A DNA stretch of 64,000 bases, taken from assembly GCA_947492235.1 (NCBI GenBank), contig CANLLZ010000002.1:992001-1056000 (forward strand), given 5' to 3'. The translations under genes and the position numbers were made by a program. Positions 35,859 to 44,925 of the stretch are shown here, in pieces (the stretch's first letter is position 1; each line of letters begins with the position of its first letter). The notes under the pieces were generated by a model, which was given only the letters and a program-made list of their open reading frames with translations, was not told the DNA's origin and did not search any database. This DNA comes from an uncultured Altererythrobacter sp. Its GTDB lineage: Bacteria; Pseudomonadota; Alphaproteobacteria; Sphingomonadales; Sphingomonadaceae.

Positions 35859-36950
35859 TTGACCAAGCCGCAAACTCTTTCCCTAGCCCAGCCCCTGCTG
35901 CTCGACGGCGGTGGAACTCTGCGCGATGTGCGGATCGCTTACGAAACCTATGGCGAGCTGAACGAGGAGCGTTCCAATGCGATCCTCGTCTGCCATGCCC
36001 TGACCGGCGACCAGTATTTGGCCAGCACGCACCCGGTCACCGGCAAGCCGGGCTGGTGGGAACGCATGGTCGGGCCGGGCAAGCCGATCGATACGGGCCG
36101 TTTCCATGTTGTCTGCGCCAATGTCATCGGCAGCTGCCTCGGTTCCACTGGTCCGGCGAGCGAGAGCCCCGGCGGCGGGCCCTACGCCATGGCATTTCCG
36201 GTCATTACCATTCGCGACATGGTGCGCGGGCTTGTTGCTCTGCTGGACGGTTTACACATCGAGAAATTGCATGCGGTCGTCGGCGGATCGATGGGCGGGA
36301 TGCAGGCGCTCAGCCTCGCCTCCAACTTCCCCGACCGTGTGGCCCGTGTCCTCGCCATCGCCACCACGGCGCGCCATTCGGCGCAGAACATCGCCTTTCA
36401 CGAGGTTGGCCGTCAGGCAATCATGGCGGACCCTGAATGGCGCGAGGGCCACTATTATAGCCATGATAACGCCCCCGATGCCGGTCTCGCCGTGGCGCGG
36501 ATGGCGGCGCATATCACGTATCTTTCGGAAGAAGGCCTGACCGAGAAATTCGGCCGCCGCCTGCAAGACCGCGACACACCCGGTTTCGGCTTCGACGCGG
36601 ATTTTCAGGTGGAGAGCTATCTGCGCTATCAGGGCAGCGGCTTCACCCGCCGCTTCGATGCCAATTCCTACCTCTATATCACCCGCGCGATGGATTATTT
36701 CGATCTGGCGCAGGAACATGGCGGTTCGCTGGCCGAGGCCTTCCGCGCCAGCGCCGCGCGCTTCTGCCTGGTCAGCTTCGACACCGATTGGCTGTATCCC
36801 ACAGAGGAAAGCCGCCATGTCGTCCATGCCCTCAACGCGGTGGCCAAGCCGGTGAGTTTCGTGGAGCTGTCCGCGCCCTACGGCCATGACAGCTTCCTGC
36901 TCGATGTGCCCGCGCTCGATAAAGTCGTCGGGGGGTTCCTCAATGACTGA
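35859..36950 (+). CDS. metX: Homoserine O-acetyltransferase
   Basis: About 363 residues, alpha/beta hydrolase acylating homoserine for methionine synthesis. Visible: [40 protein letters not shown] (GSCxGSTGP), [20 protein letters not shown] with the nucleophile Ser, the Asp in [16 protein letters not shown], and the His in [10 protein letters not shown]. The most likely start is a TTG at 35859 ([19 protein letters not shown]); no good ribosome site is seen. An ATG at 35754 is in frame but would translate the repeat and overlap hisC antisense. It overlaps metW by eight bases. Confidence 0.93.
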   Translation: MTKPQTLSLAQPLLLDGGGTLRDVRIAYETYGELNEERSNAILVCHALTGDQYLASTHPVTGKPGWWERMVGPGKPIDTGRFHVVCANVIGSCLGSTGPASESPGGGPYAMAFPVITIRDMVRGLVALLDGLHIEKLHAVVGGSMGGMQALSLASNFPDRVARVLAIATTARHSAQNIAFHEVGRQAIMADPEWREGHYYSHDNAPDAGLAVARMAAHITYLSEEGLTEKFGRRLQDRDTPGFGFDADFQVESYLRYQGSGFTRRFDANSYLYITRAMDYFDLAQEHGGSLAEAFRASAARFCLVSFDTDWLYPTEESRHVVHALNAVAKPVSFVELSAPYGHDSFLLDVPALDKVVGGFLND

Positions 36951-37539
36951 GGCGGACACAGCGCTGCGCCCCGACCTGGCCGTGATCCTGCGGCGGGTGG
37001 AGGCCGGCTCGCGCGCGCTCGATGTGGGCTGCGGCGATGGCGCGCTGATGGCAGCCTTGCGGGCAAAAGGCGTGGATGCGCGCGGCATCGAGATCGACGG
37101 CGCGCTGGTGGCGGACTGCGTGGGGCAGGGCCTCAGCGTGGTGCAGGGCGATGCCGACCGCGACCTGACCTTCTATCCCGACGGCGCGTTCGATTACGCG
37201 ATCCTTTCACAGACCCTGCAAACCGCCGAGCGGCCGGACAAAATGCTGCGCGAGCTCCTGCGCGTGGGCCGCCGCGCCTTCGTCAGCTTCCCGAATTTCG
37301 CCTATTGGCGCATGCGCTGGGCGCTGCTGAGCCGGGGCCGCATGCCGGTGACACGCCACCTGCCGGTCAGTTGGTACGCCACGCAAAACATCCACCACGT
37401 CACGGTGAAGGATTTCGAGGCGCTGGCCGACGAACTGGGCGTAGCAATCGAACGCCGCTGGTTCTTCACAAATGAACGCGCCGTGGGCGAAGCACAAGCA
37501 AACTGGCGCGCCGAATATGCGTTGTTCGAGGTGAGCTAA
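36943..37539 (+). CDS. metW: Methionine biosynthesis protein MetW
   Basis: A 198-residue methyltransferase-fold protein. Motif I is [20 protein letters not shown]; then [59 protein letters not shown] and [20 protein letters not shown], which are diagnostic for MetW. MetW partners MetX and activates or is needed for homoserine acylation in many proteobacteria. It starts eight bases before the metX stop, so translation is coupled. Confidence 0.95.
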   Translation: MTEADTALRPDLAVILRRVEAGSRALDVGCGDGALMAALRAKGVDARGIEIDGALVADCVGQGLSVVQGDADRDLTFYPDGAFDYAILSQTLQTAERPDKMLRELLRVGRRAFVSFPNFAYWRMRWALLSRGRMPVTRHLPVSWYATQNIHHVTVKDFEALADELGVAIERRWFFTNERAVGEAQANWRAEYALFEVS

Positions 37540-37583
37540 GGGGTTAAGCTGCCTGCCAAAATTCAAAACAGGGGAGCGATAAA

Positions 37584-38420
37584 TTGGCATTCTTCTCAGC
37601 AATTGCGGCAATTCTGTTGCTCAGTCTTCAGCCTTCTGCTCCGAGTGGAGACCTTATAAATACAATTTCCAAAGGCGACGCAGCCCCCTCCCCGATGGAA
37701 GGCTTGTTCCTGTGTACCAGTGAAATTCGTGGCAAAGGCTACTTTGGGCTGTGTTCCGATCCCGCGCTGAGAGTTCCTAAGGCTTCGCTCACCAGCGATA
37801 GCGATCAGTTCTCGGAGGCACAGACAATCCTTGTGGGTCGGCTATCCCAATTGGAAAATGATGAGCATTGGAATTTCAGGGCTGCATTGGAAATGTCGCT
37901 TTCGATAGGTCAGTCGGATGCTTTGATGATTTTTCAGAAATATATAAAATCGGGAAGTTTCCAAAAAGAAAAAATCGAAAAATCAGTCGCAAAGCTTCTC
38001 GAAATTGAAAGGGAAAGTAAAAATCACTCTGTTGAAGATTTTAGGGATCTCCACATATCTATTAGAGAATGGTATCTTGAGGAGAAATTTGACTCTCGAT
38101 TTCCGGAGCAGAATGCGGGAATTTTGCGGACTGAAAGTATGAACCTTTCAGAAAGTGTATACTGGATCGGTCTTTTGGAGAGGATGACAGTCGTCCAGCG
38201 TGAAAAGCTATTAGATATTTTGATACGAGAACGGGGTAAACTCTGGGAAATAGACCTCAAGTATGCGGGTCAGAAATCTGATCCAGTCTGGTCAGAGATA
38301 AGGTCCTTTTTTTGGCGTAAAAAGTTGCTGATATCAGCATTGTCCGGTGATGGAGAAGTGCGGGCGGGGACAAATGACCGTGTGATCGTTCAAGGAAATG
38401 CCGCATTCATAAATAATTGA
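37584..38420 (+). CDS. AT-rich exported protein of unknown function
   Basis: A 278-residue protein starting at TTG 37584, seven bases after an AGGGGAG. A signal peptide (FFSAIAAILLLSLQ) is followed by a mostly helical, charged protein: ALEMSLSIGQSDALMIFQKY, EKIEKSVAKLLEIERESKN, then a C-terminal strand part GDGEVRAGTNDRVIVQGNAA. Base use is unlike everything around it: many ATA, AGA, TTA and AAA codons and A/T third positions. That suggests recent acquisition. No family recognised; not an obvious toxin or immunity protein. The AT-rich composition continues to about 38465. Confidence 0.75.
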   Translation: MAFFSAIAAILLLSLQPSAPSGDLINTISKGDAAPSPMEGLFLCTSEIRGKGYFGLCSDPALRVPKASLTSDSDQFSEAQTILVGRLSQLENDEHWNFRAALEMSLSIGQSDALMIFQKYIKSGSFQKEKIEKSVAKLLEIERESKNHSVEDFRDLHISIREWYLEEKFDSRFPEQNAGILRTESMNLSESVYWIGLLERMTVVQREKLLDILIRERGKLWEIDLKYAGQKSDPVWSEIRSFFWRKKLLISALSGDGEVRAGTNDRVIVQGNAAFINN

Positions 38421-38465
38421 TTCTACTAAATATTATCCGAATATGTCTTTGTTGCAATGTGGCTT

Positions 38466-39320
38466 TCAACTTAATAACAGCTTCGCATGCCACTTCACAT
38501 GCTCGGCCATGAAGGTCGCAATGAAGTAGTAGGAGTGGTCGTAACCTTCCTGCATCCGCACCTGTGCGCGCATGCCGGCTTTTTTGCAGGCGAGGGCGAG
38601 GAGGCCGGGCTTTAACTGCTCTTCCAGAAAATTATCGGCGGTGCCCTGGTCGACGAGGATGTGGGGCGCGCGCGCTCCGTCTTCGATCAGGGCGACGGCA
38701 TCGTTTTCGCGCCATGCTTCGCGCATGTCTCCGAGATAACGCCCCAGCGCCTTCTCGCCCCATGGCACCTGCGACGGCGCGACGATGGGCGCGAAGGCGC
38801 TGATCGAGCGGAAGCGGTCTGCATTGCGCAGGCCGATGGTCAGCGCACCGTGGCCGCCCATCGAATGGCCGGTGATCGACTGGCGCTCCATATCGGCGGG
38901 GAAATTGGCGGCAATGATGCCCGGCAGCTCACTCTCGATATAGCTGCGCATACGGTAGTTTTCCGCCCAGGGTTCCTGCACCGCATCGACATAGAAGCCT
39001 GCGCCCTTGCCGAAATCGTATTCGTCTTCGGCGTCAGACACATTCTCGCCACGCGGGGAGGTATCGGGCGCGACAAAGATGATGCCGTGTTCGGCGCAGG
39101 CGGCGCGGTATTCGCCTTTCTCCATCACATTGGCGTGGGTGCAGGTCAGGCCCGAGAGATACCAGAGCACGGGCAGCCGCGCGCCCGGCTCGTGGGCCAA
39201 AGCTTGGGGCGGCACATAGACCGCGAAGGTCATGTCGGTGCCGGTCTCGGCGGAGGCGTGGGAATACACTCCCTGCACTCCGCCGAAAGCGCGCGCTTCA
39301 CTGATGGTTTCGAGCGCCAT
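38466..39320 (-). CDS. fghA: S-formylglutathione hydrolase
   Basis: About 284 residues, esterase-D family. Key motifs: PVLWYLSGLTCTHANVMEKG, FVAPDTSPRGENVSDAEDEY, the nucleophile GHSMGGHGALTIGLRNADRF, then DQGTADNFLEEQLKPGLL (Asp) and YDHSYYFIATFM (His). It hydrolyses S-formylglutathione to formate and glutathione, the last step of glutathione-dependent formaldehyde oxidation. The ATG at 39320 shares one base with the VOC gene's stop, and the alcohol dehydrogenase gene lies upstream on the same strand. Confidence 0.95.
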   Translation of the reverse strand: MALETISEARAFGGVQGVYSHASAETGTDMTFAVYVPPQALAHEPGARLPVLWYLSGLTCTHANVMEKGEYRAACAEHGIIFVAPDTSPRGENVSDAEDEYDFGKGAGFYVDAVQEPWAENYRMRSYIESELPGIIAANFPADMERQSITGHSMGGHGALTIGLRNADRFRSISAFAPIVAPSQVPWGEKALGRYLGDMREAWRENDAVALIEDGARAPHILVDQGTADNFLEEQLKPGLLALACKKAGMRAQVRMQEGYDHSYYFIATFMAEHVKWHAKLLLS

Positions 39321-39712
39321 CAGGCGCCTTGTTTGATGCCGCAGATCTTGTGGCCGTCGGGGTCGCGGAAGTAGCTCAGATGCATCGGACCCATCGCCCC
39401 TTCGCGCAGGCCCGGAGGGTCTTCCAGCGTGGTGCCGCCATTGACGATTGCCACGTCGTGCAATTCCTTCACCTGCTCCGCACTGTCGCATTTGAAGCCG
39501 ATTGTGGAGCCGTTGGAGGGATTGGCCGGTTCGTCATTGATCGGCTGGCTGAGGGCAAACACGCTGCCATTATGCATGTAGAAATAGCGCACATGGCCGC
39601 TATCGGCGACATTCTTCATCGGCTCGCCCGCGCCCAGAACGCCCAGCACCTTGTCGTAGAACGCCTTGGATTTCTCGATATCGGTGCAGCCGATCATGAT
39701 GTGATTGAACAT
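39320..39712 (-). CDS. VOC family protein (glyoxalase-like)
   Basis: A 130-residue single VOC repeat pair. The N-terminus FNHIMIGCTDIEKSKAFYDK has a metal-type His, and LREGAMGPMHLSYFRDPDGH supplies the C-terminal ligands. The central GSVFALSQPINDEPANPSNG is typical of a VOC group found inside formaldehyde-detoxification clusters. AAGGAGA precedes the ATG. It lies between the class III alcohol dehydrogenase gene and fghA and so may act on a glutathione adduct, but the substrate is unknown. Confidence 0.88.
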   Translation of the reverse strand: MFNHIMIGCTDIEKSKAFYDKVLGVLGAGEPMKNVADSGHVRYFYMHNGSVFALSQPINDEPANPSNGSTIGFKCDSAEQVKELHDVAIVNGGTTLEDPPGLREGAMGPMHLSYFRDPDGHKICGIKQGA

Positions 39713-39740
39713 TGATTTCTCTCCTTGTTTAACTCGGTTA

Positions 39741-39770
39741 CCCGTTCGTCCTGAGCCTGTCGAAGGACGG
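39741..39770. repeat. Dispersed hairpin repeat, copy 2
   Basis: CCCGTTCGTCCTGAGCCTGT followed by CGAAGGACGG. CGTCCT and AGGACG pair into a hairpin. Same core as 35776-35800 but inverted. It sits in the intercistronic space between the alcohol dehydrogenase stop and the VOC ribosome site, a usual REP-type position. Confidence 0.75.
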
Positions 39771-39788
39771 TAAGGTCGGGGGTGAAAC

Positions 39789-40895
39789 TCAGTAAACGAC
39801 GACCGCGCGGATGCTCTCGCCCGCATGCATCAGGTCGAAGCCTTTATTGATCTCGTCCAGCGACAGCCGGTGGGTGATCATCGGATCGATGGCGATCTTG
39901 CCGTCCATGTACCAGTCGACAATCTTGGGCACATCGGTCCGCCCCTTCGCGCCGCCAAACGCAGTGCCGCGCCAGTTGCGCCCCGTCACCAGCTGGAAGG
40001 GGCGGGTGGCGATTTCCTTGCCTGCTTCGGCCACGCCGATGATGATAGAGGTGCCCCAGCCCTTGTGGCAGCATTCCAGCGCGTCGCGCATCACATCGGT
40101 ATTGCCGGTGCAGTCGAAGCTGTAATCCGCCCCGCCATCCAGCAGTTCAACCAGATGGGCGACCACGTCCTTCGTGTCTTTCGGATTGACGAAATCGGTC
40201 ATGCCGAACTTGCGGCCCCATTCCTCTTTGGAAGGGTTGATATCGACGCCGACGATCCGGTCCGCGCCCGCCATCTTCGCGCCCTGCAGCACGTTGAGGC
40301 CAATCCCGCCAAGGCCGAACACCACGACATTGTCGCCCGGCTTCACCTGCGCCGTATTGGTCACTGCGCCCACGCCGGTCGTCACGCCGCAACCGATATA
40401 GCAGGTGGTGTCGAACGGCGCGTCCTCGCGGATCTTCGCCACTGCGATTTCCGGCAGGACGGTGAAATTCGAAAAGGTCGAGCAGCCCATATAATGGTAG
40501 ATCGTCTCGCCCTTGTACGAAAACCGCGAGGTGCCATCGGGCATCAGGCCGCGCCCCTGCGTCTCGCGGATCGCGCTGCACAGGTTCGTTTTGCCGGACA
40601 GGCACATTTTGCACTGGCGGCATTCGGGCGTGTAGAGCGGGATGACATGGTCGCCCACGCTCACACTGGTGACGCCCGCGCCCACTTCGCGCACCACGCC
40701 GCAGCCTTCATGGCCGAGCACGCTGGGGAACAGCCCTTCGCTGTCCAGCCCGTCCAGCGTGTAAGCATCGGTGTGGCAAATGCCGGTCGCCATAATCTCG
40801 ACCAGAACTTCGCCCGCCTTGGGGCCTTCCAGATCGAGTTCGACGATTTCGAGCGGCTTTTTCGCTTCGAAGGCTACGGCGGCGCGCGTTTTCAC
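39789..40895 (-). CDS. S-(hydroxymethyl)glutathione dehydrogenase / class III alcohol dehydrogenase
   Basis: A 368-residue zinc alcohol dehydrogenase (frmA/adhC type). Catalytic Cys in [30 protein letters not shown], structural zinc Cys set [20 protein letters not shown], and [20 protein letters not shown] for NAD. The class-III marker Arg occurs in [11 protein letters not shown]. It oxidises the formaldehyde-glutathione adduct and, in this class, reduces S-nitrosoglutathione. The start is GTG 40895: GGGAG lies seven bases upstream and the length then matches the family; an in-frame ATG at 40916 is less likely. It follows aox by 52 bases. Confidence 0.96.
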   Translation of the reverse strand: MKTRAAVAFEAKKPLEIVELDLEGPKAGEVLVEIMATGICHTDAYTLDGLDSEGLFPSVLGHEGCGVVREVGAGVTSVSVGDHVIPLYTPECRQCKMCLSGKTNLCSAIRETQGRGLMPDGTSRFSYKGETIYHYMGCSTFSNFTVLPEIAVAKIREDAPFDTTCYIGCGVTTGVGAVTNTAQVKPGDNVVVFGLGGIGLNVLQGAKMAGADRIVGVDINPSKEEWGRKFGMTDFVNPKDTKDVVAHLVELLDGGADYSFDCTGNTDVMRDALECCHKGWGTSIIIGVAEAGKEIATRPFQLVTGRNWRGTAFGGAKGRTDVPKIVDWYMDGKIAIDPMITHRLSLDEINKGFDLMHAGESIRAVVVY

Positions 40896-40947
40896 TGGTA
40901 TCTCCCGGTTATGCACCGCTCAGCGCAACACCAGCTGGAGCCTCAGG

Positions 40948-41613
40948 TCAAGCGCTGCGCCGATTGTCCAGCTCGGCGACCATGCCGTGATTGACATCGC
41001 GGTGCTCGGCCTCGTCTGCGCGCACGGCGATGATGACATCGCTGAGGCGGGCACTTTGGGGCAGTTGCCAGTAATCGATCGCGATTTGCGGGGCCGGCAC
41101 ATTTTCATGTCGCCCGGCTTCGACCTCGGCGAGATATTGCGTGTAGCTGATGACGGCCTCTTCCTCGAAATAGCCGACAACGCGGTGGGCCGTGCGCGGC
41201 GCAAACAGGTAAAGCCAGAAATAGAAATTGTAGAACAGCATTTGCGCGATGGCGATCAGCATGCGTTCGAAGCGGTTGGGCTGAGCGATCTGGATGAACG
41301 TCATCAGATGCATCCGCTCGTTCTCCGCTTCATCCAGCAGCGTGCGGATCCAGCCCTCGTCATCGCGAATATAGCGCAGGGCGGTGAGATGCTGGAGCAA
41401 GCCGCCGACCATGCCGGGGACGGCCGCGACCGTTTCCAGAACCACGGCGCGGTGGCCGTAGCGATTGGCGAAAAACCGGTCAGCGAAGAAGCGCAGCGCC
41501 TTGACGAAGCCGAAGGCGATCTTGTCGCTGCGGGTTTCCGGTTCGACATGGGCAAGGAGATCGACGTCAAGCCGGACCTGACGAACAAGAGGACGGGTAT
41601 CAAGCTGTTGCAT
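40948..41613 (-). CDS. aox: Alternative oxidase (diiron ubiquinol oxidase)
   Basis: A 221-residue membrane-bound quinol oxidase. All four diiron ligand motifs are present: [18 protein letters not shown] (E), [15 protein letters not shown] (E..H), [15 protein letters not shown] (E) and [13 protein letters not shown] (E..H). Also [17 protein letters not shown] and FNYF-like [13 protein letters not shown], as in the interfacial AOX family. It reduces oxygen to water without proton pumping and resists cyanide and NO. AOX is known in some sphingomonads such as Novosphingobium. The same-strand alcohol dehydrogenase gene starts 52 bases after its stop, so co-transcription is likely. Confidence 0.95.
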   Translation of the reverse strand: MQQLDTRPLVRQVRLDVDLLAHVEPETRSDKIAFGFVKALRFFADRFFANRYGHRAVVLETVAAVPGMVGGLLQHLTALRYIRDDEGWIRTLLDEAENERMHLMTFIQIAQPNRFERMLIAIAQMLFYNFYFWLYLFAPRTAHRVVGYFEEEAVISYTQYLAEVEAGRHENVPAPQIAIDYWQLPQSARLSDVIIAVRADEAEHRDVNHGMVAELDNRRSA

Positions 41614-41709
41614 GGGACACTCTCAAGCGGATTGGTCCCTTCTACCCGGCCCCGTGCCGGACGCCCTGACCAAAACTCTATCGGCGTTTGCAAAATAGGA
41701 TCGAGGCCC

Positions 41710-41723
41710 CCGATTTCAATCGG
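41710..41723. promoter_or_regulatory. Inverted repeat upstream of aox
   Basis: CCGATT-TC-AATCGG is a perfect six-base dyad with a two-base centre, in the 218-base space between the divergent aox and CMD genes, about 97 bases before the aox ATG. It may be an operator. It does not match the NsrR or FNR patterns I know. Confidence 0.35.
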
Positions 41724-41831
41724 ATTCGGTGCATCACATGGTGCTTTCCGCGCAACATGCGGAGACGGCCGCGCTTGAGCGCTGCTGCAACTTCATTACG
41801 GTGCCGGCAAGGAAGAGGGAGAGAGCAGGCT

Positions 41832-42482
41832 ATGCCACGACTGAAACAGGCGGGACGCAAGGCGGGCAATGCCTATGCGGAGCCGATTTTCAACCTGCTG
41901 TTCGGGGACCGTGATCCGGTGGCCGAGCCGGGGACGGCGACCGGCACACCGGGCAATTGGTGGACCGTATTCAATATCGTGCCCGATGCGTTCAAACACA
42001 CGACCGAAGGGTTCCAGTTCTATCGCTCCTCGCAGCGCAAGCTGGACCCGAAATTGCGCGAGCTGGGGCAGACCCGCGCCGGTTTCGCGGTGGGCTCGCA
42101 ATTCGTGTTCTCCCAGCATTGCAAGGCCAGCCGCGATGCGGGGCTGAGCGAGGCGCAGGTCGCGGCGATCCCGCATTGGGCGGTGGCCGATTGCTTCAGC
42201 GCGATCGAACGCGCGGTGCTGGCCTATACCGATGCGCTGGTGCTGCAGCATGGCCGGGTGCCGGACGGGGTATTCGCTGTGCTGAAGGAGCATTTGTCGG
42301 ACGAGGAAATCCTCGAGCTCACCTATGTGACGGCAACCTATATGATGCACGCCGTGATGAGCCGGGCGCTGCGGCTGGAATATGACGATGTGGAGGAGCG
42401 CGTGGTCGAAGTGCCCGCACCGACAGGAGGCTCTGACGATGTCATGAGCATGGTCGATGCGAAGAAGGATGGCGCGCAATGA
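41832..42482 (+). CDS. Carboxymuconolactone decarboxylase / AhpD-like family protein
   Basis: A 216-residue helical protein. The CMD/AhpD region is QTRAGFAVGSQFVFSQHCKASR, with a Cys-His type motif (QHCKASRD; the CxxC of AhpD is reduced to one Cys), then DAGLSEAQVAAIPHWAVADC and LTYVTATYMMHAVMSRALRL. A thiol-dependent or decarboxylase role cannot be chosen from sequence. AGGAAGAGGGAGAG precedes the ATG. It overlaps the next VOC gene by four bases, so the two products probably act together. Confidence 0.85.
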   Translation: MPRLKQAGRKAGNAYAEPIFNLLFGDRDPVAEPGTATGTPGNWWTVFNIVPDAFKHTTEGFQFYRSSQRKLDPKLRELGQTRAGFAVGSQFVFSQHCKASRDAGLSEAQVAAIPHWAVADCFSAIERAVLAYTDALVLQHGRVPDGVFAVLKEHLSDEEILELTYVTATYMMHAVMSRALRLEYDDVEERVVEVPAPTGGSDDVMSMVDAKKDGAQ

Positions 42483-43009
42483 GCTATCACCACCTCGCTT
42501 TGGCGGCCAGCGACATGAAGGCGACGCACGAATTTTACGAAGGCGTGATGGGCTTCGAACTGGTGAAGGTCGAAGTCGCACCGGTGATGACCGGCGGCTG
42601 GGGCAAGCATTTCTTCTATCGCATGGACGGCGATGACAGCACCTTCATCGCGTTCTGGGAGCTGCACGATACCAAGGATGCCAACGAGTATATTTTCGAT
42701 CTGAACAAGGCGGCGAAACTGCCGCCGATGACCAACCACTATTCCTTTTCGGTCGAGAGCGATGAGGAACTGGCGCAGTGGCGCGAGAAATGGCGCGCAG
42801 CGGGTCTCAGCGTTTTCGAAATCGACCACAATTGGTGCAAATCAATCTACACCACCGATCCCAGCGGCAATGCGGTGGAATTCTGTCTTACCAGAGGCGA
42901 ATTCACCGCAGCCGATCGGGAGCGCGCATTGGCGGCGCTGGACGAGACGGAATTCAATCCCTCGCCCGCGCCTGTATCGATGAAAATGTGGGAGCCGGTG
43001 GACGCCTGA
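42479..43009 (+). CDS. VOC family protein (glyoxalase/dioxygenase fold)
   Basis: A 176-residue VOC protein. SYHHLALAASDMKATHEFYE starts the first repeat with a His; NHYSFSVESDEELAQWREKW and SIYTTDPSGNAVEFCLTRGE give the second repeat's His and Glu, so a His-Glu metal site is plausible. Substrate unknown. Its ATG lies in the stop of the CMD-family gene (ATGA). It converges on the aldehyde dehydrogenase gene with 33 bases between stops. Confidence 0.87.
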   Translation: MSYHHLALAASDMKATHEFYEGVMGFELVKVEVAPVMTGGWGKHFFYRMDGDDSTFIAFWELHDTKDANEYIFDLNKAAKLPPMTNHYSFSVESDEELAQWREKWRAAGLSVFEIDHNWCKSIYTTDPSGNAVEFCLTRGEFTAADRERALAALDETEFNPSPAPVSMKMWEPVDA

Positions 43010-43042
43010 CCAAATTGGCTGGCGACCACCGGCTGGCCCCGA

Positions 43043-44473
43043 CTATCCTTCGTGGACGGTCTTGGTGACCATGCACGCCTTCACACCTTCCGCGCCGTCT
43101 TCCAGCCCGTGGCCCGACCATTTGACCCCGCCAAACGGTGCGTCCGCAGCACTGACGGAAGCTGCGTTGATGCCGAGCATCCCGGCCTCCACCTGAGCGG
43201 CCAGACGACGACGGCGCGCCGGGTTTTCGGTGTAAGCATAGGCCGCCAGTCCATAGGGCAAGCGGTTCGCTTCCGCGATCATGCTTTCCTCGCTGCCCAT
43301 CGGGTTGATCAGCGCGACCGGGCCGAACGGTTCCTCGTTCATGATATCGGCATCGGTGGGTATTTCGGAGAGAACGGTCGGAGCAAAGAAATTGCCCTGA
43401 TTGCCGATCCGCTCACCGCCGGTCAGCAATTTCGCGCCGTGGCTCTTGGCGTCGTTGATCTTCTTCAGCAAGCCGTCGGGGCCTCGGCTGTTGGCCATCG
43501 GACCCATGTCCGTGCCGTCTTCGAAGCCATTGCCGACCTTCACCTTTTCGGCCCGTTCGACAAAGCCGTCGCGGAATTTCTCGAACACGTCTTCCTGCAC
43601 CAGAAAGCGCGTCGGGCTGACGCAGACCTGGCCGGCATTGCGGAATTTGGCGCCCGCCATCTGGTCGAGCGCCTTGTCCATATCGGCATCGTTGAACACC
43701 AGCACCGGGCCGTGGCCGCCCAGTTCCATGGTGGTGACTTTCAGATCTTCCGCCGCCAGTTTCGACAATTCCTTGCCCACTGCGGTGGAGCCGGTGAAGG
43801 TGACTTTGCGGATGATGGGGGAGCCAAGCAGATGCTCGCTGACATCGCTGGGCACGCCGAACACCACTTGCAATGCCGATCCCGGCACACCGGCATCGAG
43901 CAGCGCCTGCGCCAGCATCAGACCGGCAGCGGGCGTCTCCTCGCTCGGCTTCACGATCACCGAGCAGCCCGCCGCCAGCGGCCCGCCAATCTTTCGCATC
44001 ACGTTCAGCGAGGGAAAATTCCACGCCGAGAAACCGGCGACCGGGCCGACCGGATGGTATTGCACTTCGACCCGGCTGCCTTCGGGGCGGACCAGCGTGC
44101 GGCCATAAAGGCGCTTGATCTCTCCGGCGTAGAATTCGAGCAGCATGGCGGAATACATCGTCTCGCCCTTGGCCTCGGCCACGGGCTTGCCCTGCTCGCG
44201 GGTCAGCGCCTGCGCGATGTCGCCCGCGCGTTCCTTGATCAGCTTTGCCCCGTCCATCAGGATAGAGGCGCGCTTGTCGGCCGAAGTGTTCTTCCACTCG
44301 GCAAAACCGCTCTCGGCTTGCTCCAGCGCGCGGTCGAGATCGTCCGGCGTCGCGCGCGACAGGGTGGTGATGGTCTCGCCGGTCGCCGGATCGAGGACTT
44401 CCTCTGTTTCCCGGCCCCCGCCGCTCAGTTTTTCGCCGCCGATGAGAAGGTGGAGATCGGGATAATTGCTCAT
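43043..44473 (-). CDS. NAD(P)-dependent aldehyde dehydrogenase (succinate-semialdehyde type)
   Basis: A 476-residue aldehyde dehydrogenase. VGPVAGFSAWNFPSLNVMRK binds the cofactor, VTFTGSTAVGKELSKLAAED follows, MELGGHGPVLVFNDAD carries the general-base Glu, and FRNAGQVCVSPTRFLVQED holds the catalytic Cys. NEEPFGPVALINPMGSEE and the C-terminal APFGGVKWSGHGLEDGAEG are usual. The overall pattern is like GabD-type enzymes, but substrate prediction within the superfamily is unsafe. The ATG at 44473 is chosen from the family N-terminus. It is divergent from the small protein gene at 44581. Confidence 0.9.
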   Translation of the reverse strand: MSNYPDLHLLIGGEKLSGGGRETEEVLDPATGETITTLSRATPDDLDRALEQAESGFAEWKNTSADKRASILMDGAKLIKERAGDIAQALTREQGKPVAEAKGETMYSAMLLEFYAGEIKRLYGRTLVRPEGSRVEVQYHPVGPVAGFSAWNFPSLNVMRKIGGPLAAGCSVIVKPSEETPAAGLMLAQALLDAGVPGSALQVVFGVPSDVSEHLLGSPIIRKVTFTGSTAVGKELSKLAAEDLKVTTMELGGHGPVLVFNDADMDKALDQMAGAKFRNAGQVCVSPTRFLVQEDVFEKFRDGFVERAEKVKVGNGFEDGTDMGPMANSRGPDGLLKKINDAKSHGAKLLTGGERIGNQGNFFAPTVLSEIPTDADIMNEEPFGPVALINPMGSEESMIAEANRLPYGLAAYAYTENPARRRRLAAQVEAGMLGINAASVSAADAPFGGVKWSGHGLEDGAEGVKACMVTKTVHEG

Positions 44474-44580
44474 GAAAGGGTGTCCTTGAAAATGGGTCAG
44501 CGTTGTGCGCGCATTAGGCGCTTGGTCCTCCAACGCAAAACAGCAGGAATGGTTCAGATAGTTCGCTATAGAAGCGCGCA

Positions 44581-44925
44581 ATGCTTGAAATTCTTCTCCC
44601 GCTCGCGATGGCCCAATCTGTTCCGGCGGTCGATCCGCCGCTCGATCTGGAGCAGCAGGCGGCGGTGCGCTGCTCGGCGGCGTTTGCGGTGGTGGGCCAC
44701 GGGCAACAGAGCGGCAATGCCGAGGCACTGGCCTATCCGCTGGTGAACGAGCGCGGGCGTGAGTTTTTCGTGCGGACGGCCGCACGCCTGATGGACGAAC
44801 GCGGGCTTACCCGTGATCAGGTGGCGATGCTGATGCGCGAAGAGGCGCAGACCCTGTGGGATGACGATGCCGTGGAGGCGGTCATGCCGGGCTGCCTGTT
44901 GTTGCTCGATGCTTCGGGGCTGTGA
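44581..44925 (+). CDS. Small protein of unknown function
   Basis: A 114-residue protein with a hydrophobic N-terminus (LEILLPLAMAQSVPA) that may be a signal peptide. The remainder is helical: LEQQAAVRCSAAFAVVGHGQ, FFVRTAARLMDERGLTRDQV and ending in PGCLLLLDASGL. Two cysteines could form a disulfide if exported. Similar small proteins are common hypothetical genes in this bacterial group; I cannot name a function. Confidence 0.7.
   Translation: MLEILLPLAMAQSVPAVDPPLDLEQQAAVRCSAAFAVVGHGQQSGNAEALAYPLVNERGREFFVRTAARLMDERGLTRDQVAMLMREEAQTLWDDDAVEAVMPGCLLLLDASGL

Noticed and set aside
41614-41831. Possible NsrR or FNR site before aox
   Set aside because: Neither an AANATGCATTT-type half site nor TTGAT-N4-ATCAA is present; only the unassigned CCGATT dyad was recorded.
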